Shown in pieces: positions 61,295 to 64,000 of a stretch of 64,000 bases of DNA. Below the pieces are notes generated by a model, which was not told where the DNA came from, ran no database searches, and worked only from the letters and a program-made list of their open reading frames with translations. Position 1 is the first letter of the stretch. Each line of letters starts with the position of its first letter. The stretch is taken from contig JAJEKV010000056.1 in the NCBI GenBank assembly GCA_021234155.1, positions 8,853,488-8,917,487 on the forward strand. Direction: 5' to 3'. A program made the position numbers and the translations under genes. This DNA is from Isoetes taiwanensis. Lineage: Eukaryota > Streptophyta > Lycopodiopsida > Isoetales > Isoetaceae.

Positions 61295-62740
61295 TAAAGG
61301 TTTTCTATGGTTTTAGGCAAGTATGAGTATGCCAAAACCGTACTTTGGTGGTGTGAGAGAAAATAGGGTTTGGGTTTTCCATTGTTATTATTGATTTTGT
61401 TTAGCGGGCTCTTAGGGTTTTGTTGAAAGGTATTTGTTGACTTCTTGTTACCAAGGAAGGAATGGCGTGGAGGCATTAGGTGCCTACATGTAACTCTGGC
61501 GAATGCAAGGCTTTTGCAATGGATGGACTCGCGAAGGTTTATTTTTGGAGTCAATGGACTACGAGGTTTTGTTGCTTGGTTGTGGGATTGATTCATGGTG
61601 ACTCTCGCGCCATAGCTAGACTTCTCCGCAGCTTTCTTCCTCCATAGCTTTTGAGAGCGATTGTGTTGAAAAGAGGCTATTCACGTGTCCATTTTGCAAG
61701 TTATTCCATTTAAATCCCACATTTGCATCCAGCAAATGCCTTTCCCGGAAACCATTTCGGCCTCCCCAGTAGGCGATACGTATTTGTTTTCCTCTTTTCA
61801 CGTTCTTGATATTTTTCCTGGCAATTCTTGTGTTTCACATAGAAAGTCACGCGCTTCATTTGCAACATTATTACGATGGGTTCATTTGATTTTCCCTTCA
61901 TCACTTCCATTCCAAGTCAGAGTAGTTAGAACCGGAAAGCCTTGCAAGTGCAAGTGCGGATTTCATTTCAATTGCCTCTTTCTTAATTTCAATTCATGAA
62001 ATATTTCCGAGGGGACACTATCTCGGCCTGCAATTTTTCGTGTGTATGGAGGACACTAAGTCAAAGTCATCGCTCTTCTACTATTGAAGCATGTTCCTTC
62101 ACTTCTCATGACCATTTTATTGAAACAAATAAGGATGGCAATTGAAAGCAGGTGACATTTCATATCAGGCGAAGGTCGTTTAAGTTGTGTGACAATTGTT
62201 AATGTGAAATGTTTGGATGCTTGTTGTGCAACTCATGCATATCACACTTCAATAATTTGTAATAGATGTGAGATGTCATGTCTTTCTTATTGCTCTCCTC
62301 ATTCAATTGTGCTATCATTTAATGTATTCCTACGTATTCTCATTGACTACATGGTTGGTATGAAATGGGCATCAAACCATAGGACATGGTTTTTTGCGTA
62401 AATGAGGCGGGGTTGTGAGATTTAGCATATCTTATGGTATATTCCATGGGTCAAAAGTTTGGGATGAGATGAGTATTATGATGAGACTGGTATTACATTG
62501 CATGGGCGAGGTGGCCTGTAGTGGAGAAAAACCATATAATAAATTGATCGTTACGAGAAAAAAAAGCGACAAGTATAAAGGCGACAGAGTAAAATCTAAA
62601 AGCGATCCTTGGATGCCATCACCAAATATCTCCCAGGGGATGGTGATAAACAACTGCTCACTTTGCTTAGAGCACCACATCATAGCTAAGAAGCAGGTTC
62701 CGGTGGCAAGCAGAATTTTTCTATAGCTTAAATGCAGCTA
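61295..62740. other. Stretch without a recognised gene
   Basis: The frame 61,685-61,999 (104 codons, with the words CKCKCGFHFNC) and others lack recognisable domains. Nothing else was identified. Confidence 0.3.
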
Positions 62741-62744
62741 TCTG

Positions 62745-64000
62745 ATACGGGAAAACTATATGACATATACACATCATGGAAAGCTCCATCTTCAACTTTC
62801 CAATGCATAAAAAACACCAGTCACGACTGATCAAGCGGAAATAGTAAAATCCTGTGAGGACCCACCACATGGCATCCATCATGGCGTGTATCTAACTTCT
62901 TGGTTGAAGGAAAAGTTTTAAATAAAAAAGTTCTTGCTCCATGTGGTAAGATTAAACATTCTTTGCTATCTGTCTATGTCTGTCTAGTTTCTACCATGAG
63001 ATTTTGAACACAACGTACAATATGATCAATCACGAGAGCCGGTCTGTATAAAAGCATTTAAACATTCATATGCCTCATAGAAAACACCCACATAGCGATT
63101 GAACGATGATACGATCACTTTGGGTGTGCAATTTGTTAAGATATGAGCTTAATTCTTTCTTGTTGATACGTAACATGACATAAAATGCTATAGAGACATG
63201 AGTAGGCTATACATCAAATGCTATATCATGTTTGATCCAATCATTGCATTAAATGTAGAGACGCCCTAGCCTCCTGAGAGGCAATGCTAGGAGTGATAGC
63301 GGGCAACTTCTGCTTGAGAAGTAGGCCGAGGAGGGACACATTTGGAAAGAGGAGGGAAGTGCTATATGTCCGCACATACTAATAGCATATAATAGGAGTA
63401 GAGTCAAAGCAAAGAGGATTAAGGCGAGATTTATTTGTAAATTAACAAGCGGTGATAGGTTCACATCTATGGGAAAGAAGGAGTTGAGGCACCACCAACT
63501 ATTTTGGAGGCACTCATGGGTGACGTGTTCAGGGAGATGTGAGCTAGAGTTTGCCATGGTGGTGAGATCTAAGAACCCCAAATCCGACCATGCTAGACTC
63601 ATCACAACTATATGAGCTATACATGGGAGTGAGCTCATATGCATCCTTTGGCAAGACCCTACATAGATTTGCCCATCACAACGCCCATCACAACTTCTTG
63701 GTTGAAGAAAAAAATTAATCAAAAAAGTTCTTGCTCCCATGTGCTATGGCGTGCTTGATTACTATTTATTAGGTGCGTCCTACGTCTAGTTCCTACCACG
63801 CGACATTCATGTGCCTCGTAGAAAGAAGGCAATTGAACATTCATACAATTAATCTGCGCTTGTAATTTGTGAAGATATGAGCCTAAGTCTTTCTTTGTTG
63901 CGCAGCATGATATATAATACAACGAACACTGACGGTACTTATGAATGCCATATCATGTTGATTAAATCATTAAATGGTGTAGAGGATACCCTAGCCATTG
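62745..64000. repeat. ~740-bp repeat family, head-to-tail, runs off the window
   Basis: One full unit and the start of the next are present. Landmarks at fixed offset: tagaaaacacccacatagcg (about 63,078) and tagaaagaaggcaattgaac (63,820); cacaacttcttggttgaag with ttcttgctcc downstream in each; atatcatgtttgatccaatc (63,223) and atatcatgttgattaaatca (63,951). The spacing is about 740 bp, a little shorter than in the 49-kb copy because of indels. Confidence 0.85.

Noticed and set aside
1-64000. CRISPR arrays, bacterial operons, plasmid or phage genes
   Set aside because: No short regularly spaced direct repeats with unique spacers, no ribosome-binding-site-led gene clusters, and all recognised families are of plant or retroelement type.

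Overview
The window looks like repeat-rich intergenic DNA from a land plant with a large genome (gymnosperm, fern, lycophyte or a big angiosperm; I cannot say which). It is about 60-65% AT, holds no intact protein-coding gene that I can recognise, and is built of decayed Ty1/Copia, Ty3/Gypsy and LINE elements, local tandem duplications and broken copies of plant genes. Gene-family clues to a land plant are a Raf-like (group C type) protein kinase with its GT-AG intron, a PLS-class pentatricopeptide repeat (PPR) fragment, and plant-style Copia elements with initiator-Met-tRNA-like primer sites. Every homology found is broken by stops and frameshifts.

Layout. 1-2.1 kb: GC-richer fragment of a non-L1 LINE on the minus strand (endonuclease part). 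3.4-4.0 kb: three units of a ~197-bp tandem repeat. 5.0-5.4 kb: an unrecognised coding-like stretch. 7.6-8.07 kb: a 240-bp tandem duplication. 10.45-10.77 kb: PPR relic. 12.2-13.7 kb: two more tandem duplications. 14.1-14.46 kb: possible Gypsy gag relic (minus). 20.6-22.03 kb: Raf-like kinase pseudogene (plus). 24.92-30.65 kb: nearly full-length Copia element on the minus strand with two ~710-bp LTRs. 31.74-39.52 kb: a second Copia element on the plus strand, whose reverse transcriptase is split by a 2,228-bp insertion with CACTA-like terminal inverted repeats. 39.8-40.3 kb: a charged unrecognised ORF with a TATA-like site. 44.7-46.7 kb: relic of a DUF7869-type protein. 47.1-48.1 kb: Gypsy reverse transcriptase relic (minus). 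49-50.6, 53.9-54.2, 58.86-59.28 and 62.7-64 kb: copies of one ~740-790-bp repeat family, head-to-tail at two of the four loci. 54.9-58.3 kb: a LINE on the minus strand with endonuclease and reverse transcriptase, related to the fragment at the window start.

These parts do not form a working pathway. They record successive insertion and decay. The most useful leads are the ~750-bp repeat family, the TIR element nested in Copia, and the DUF7869 relic. The many short GC-rich indels that break otherwise clear reading frames may be decay or consensus error. I found no CRISPR array, intact tRNA or rRNA gene, or bacterial-type operon.
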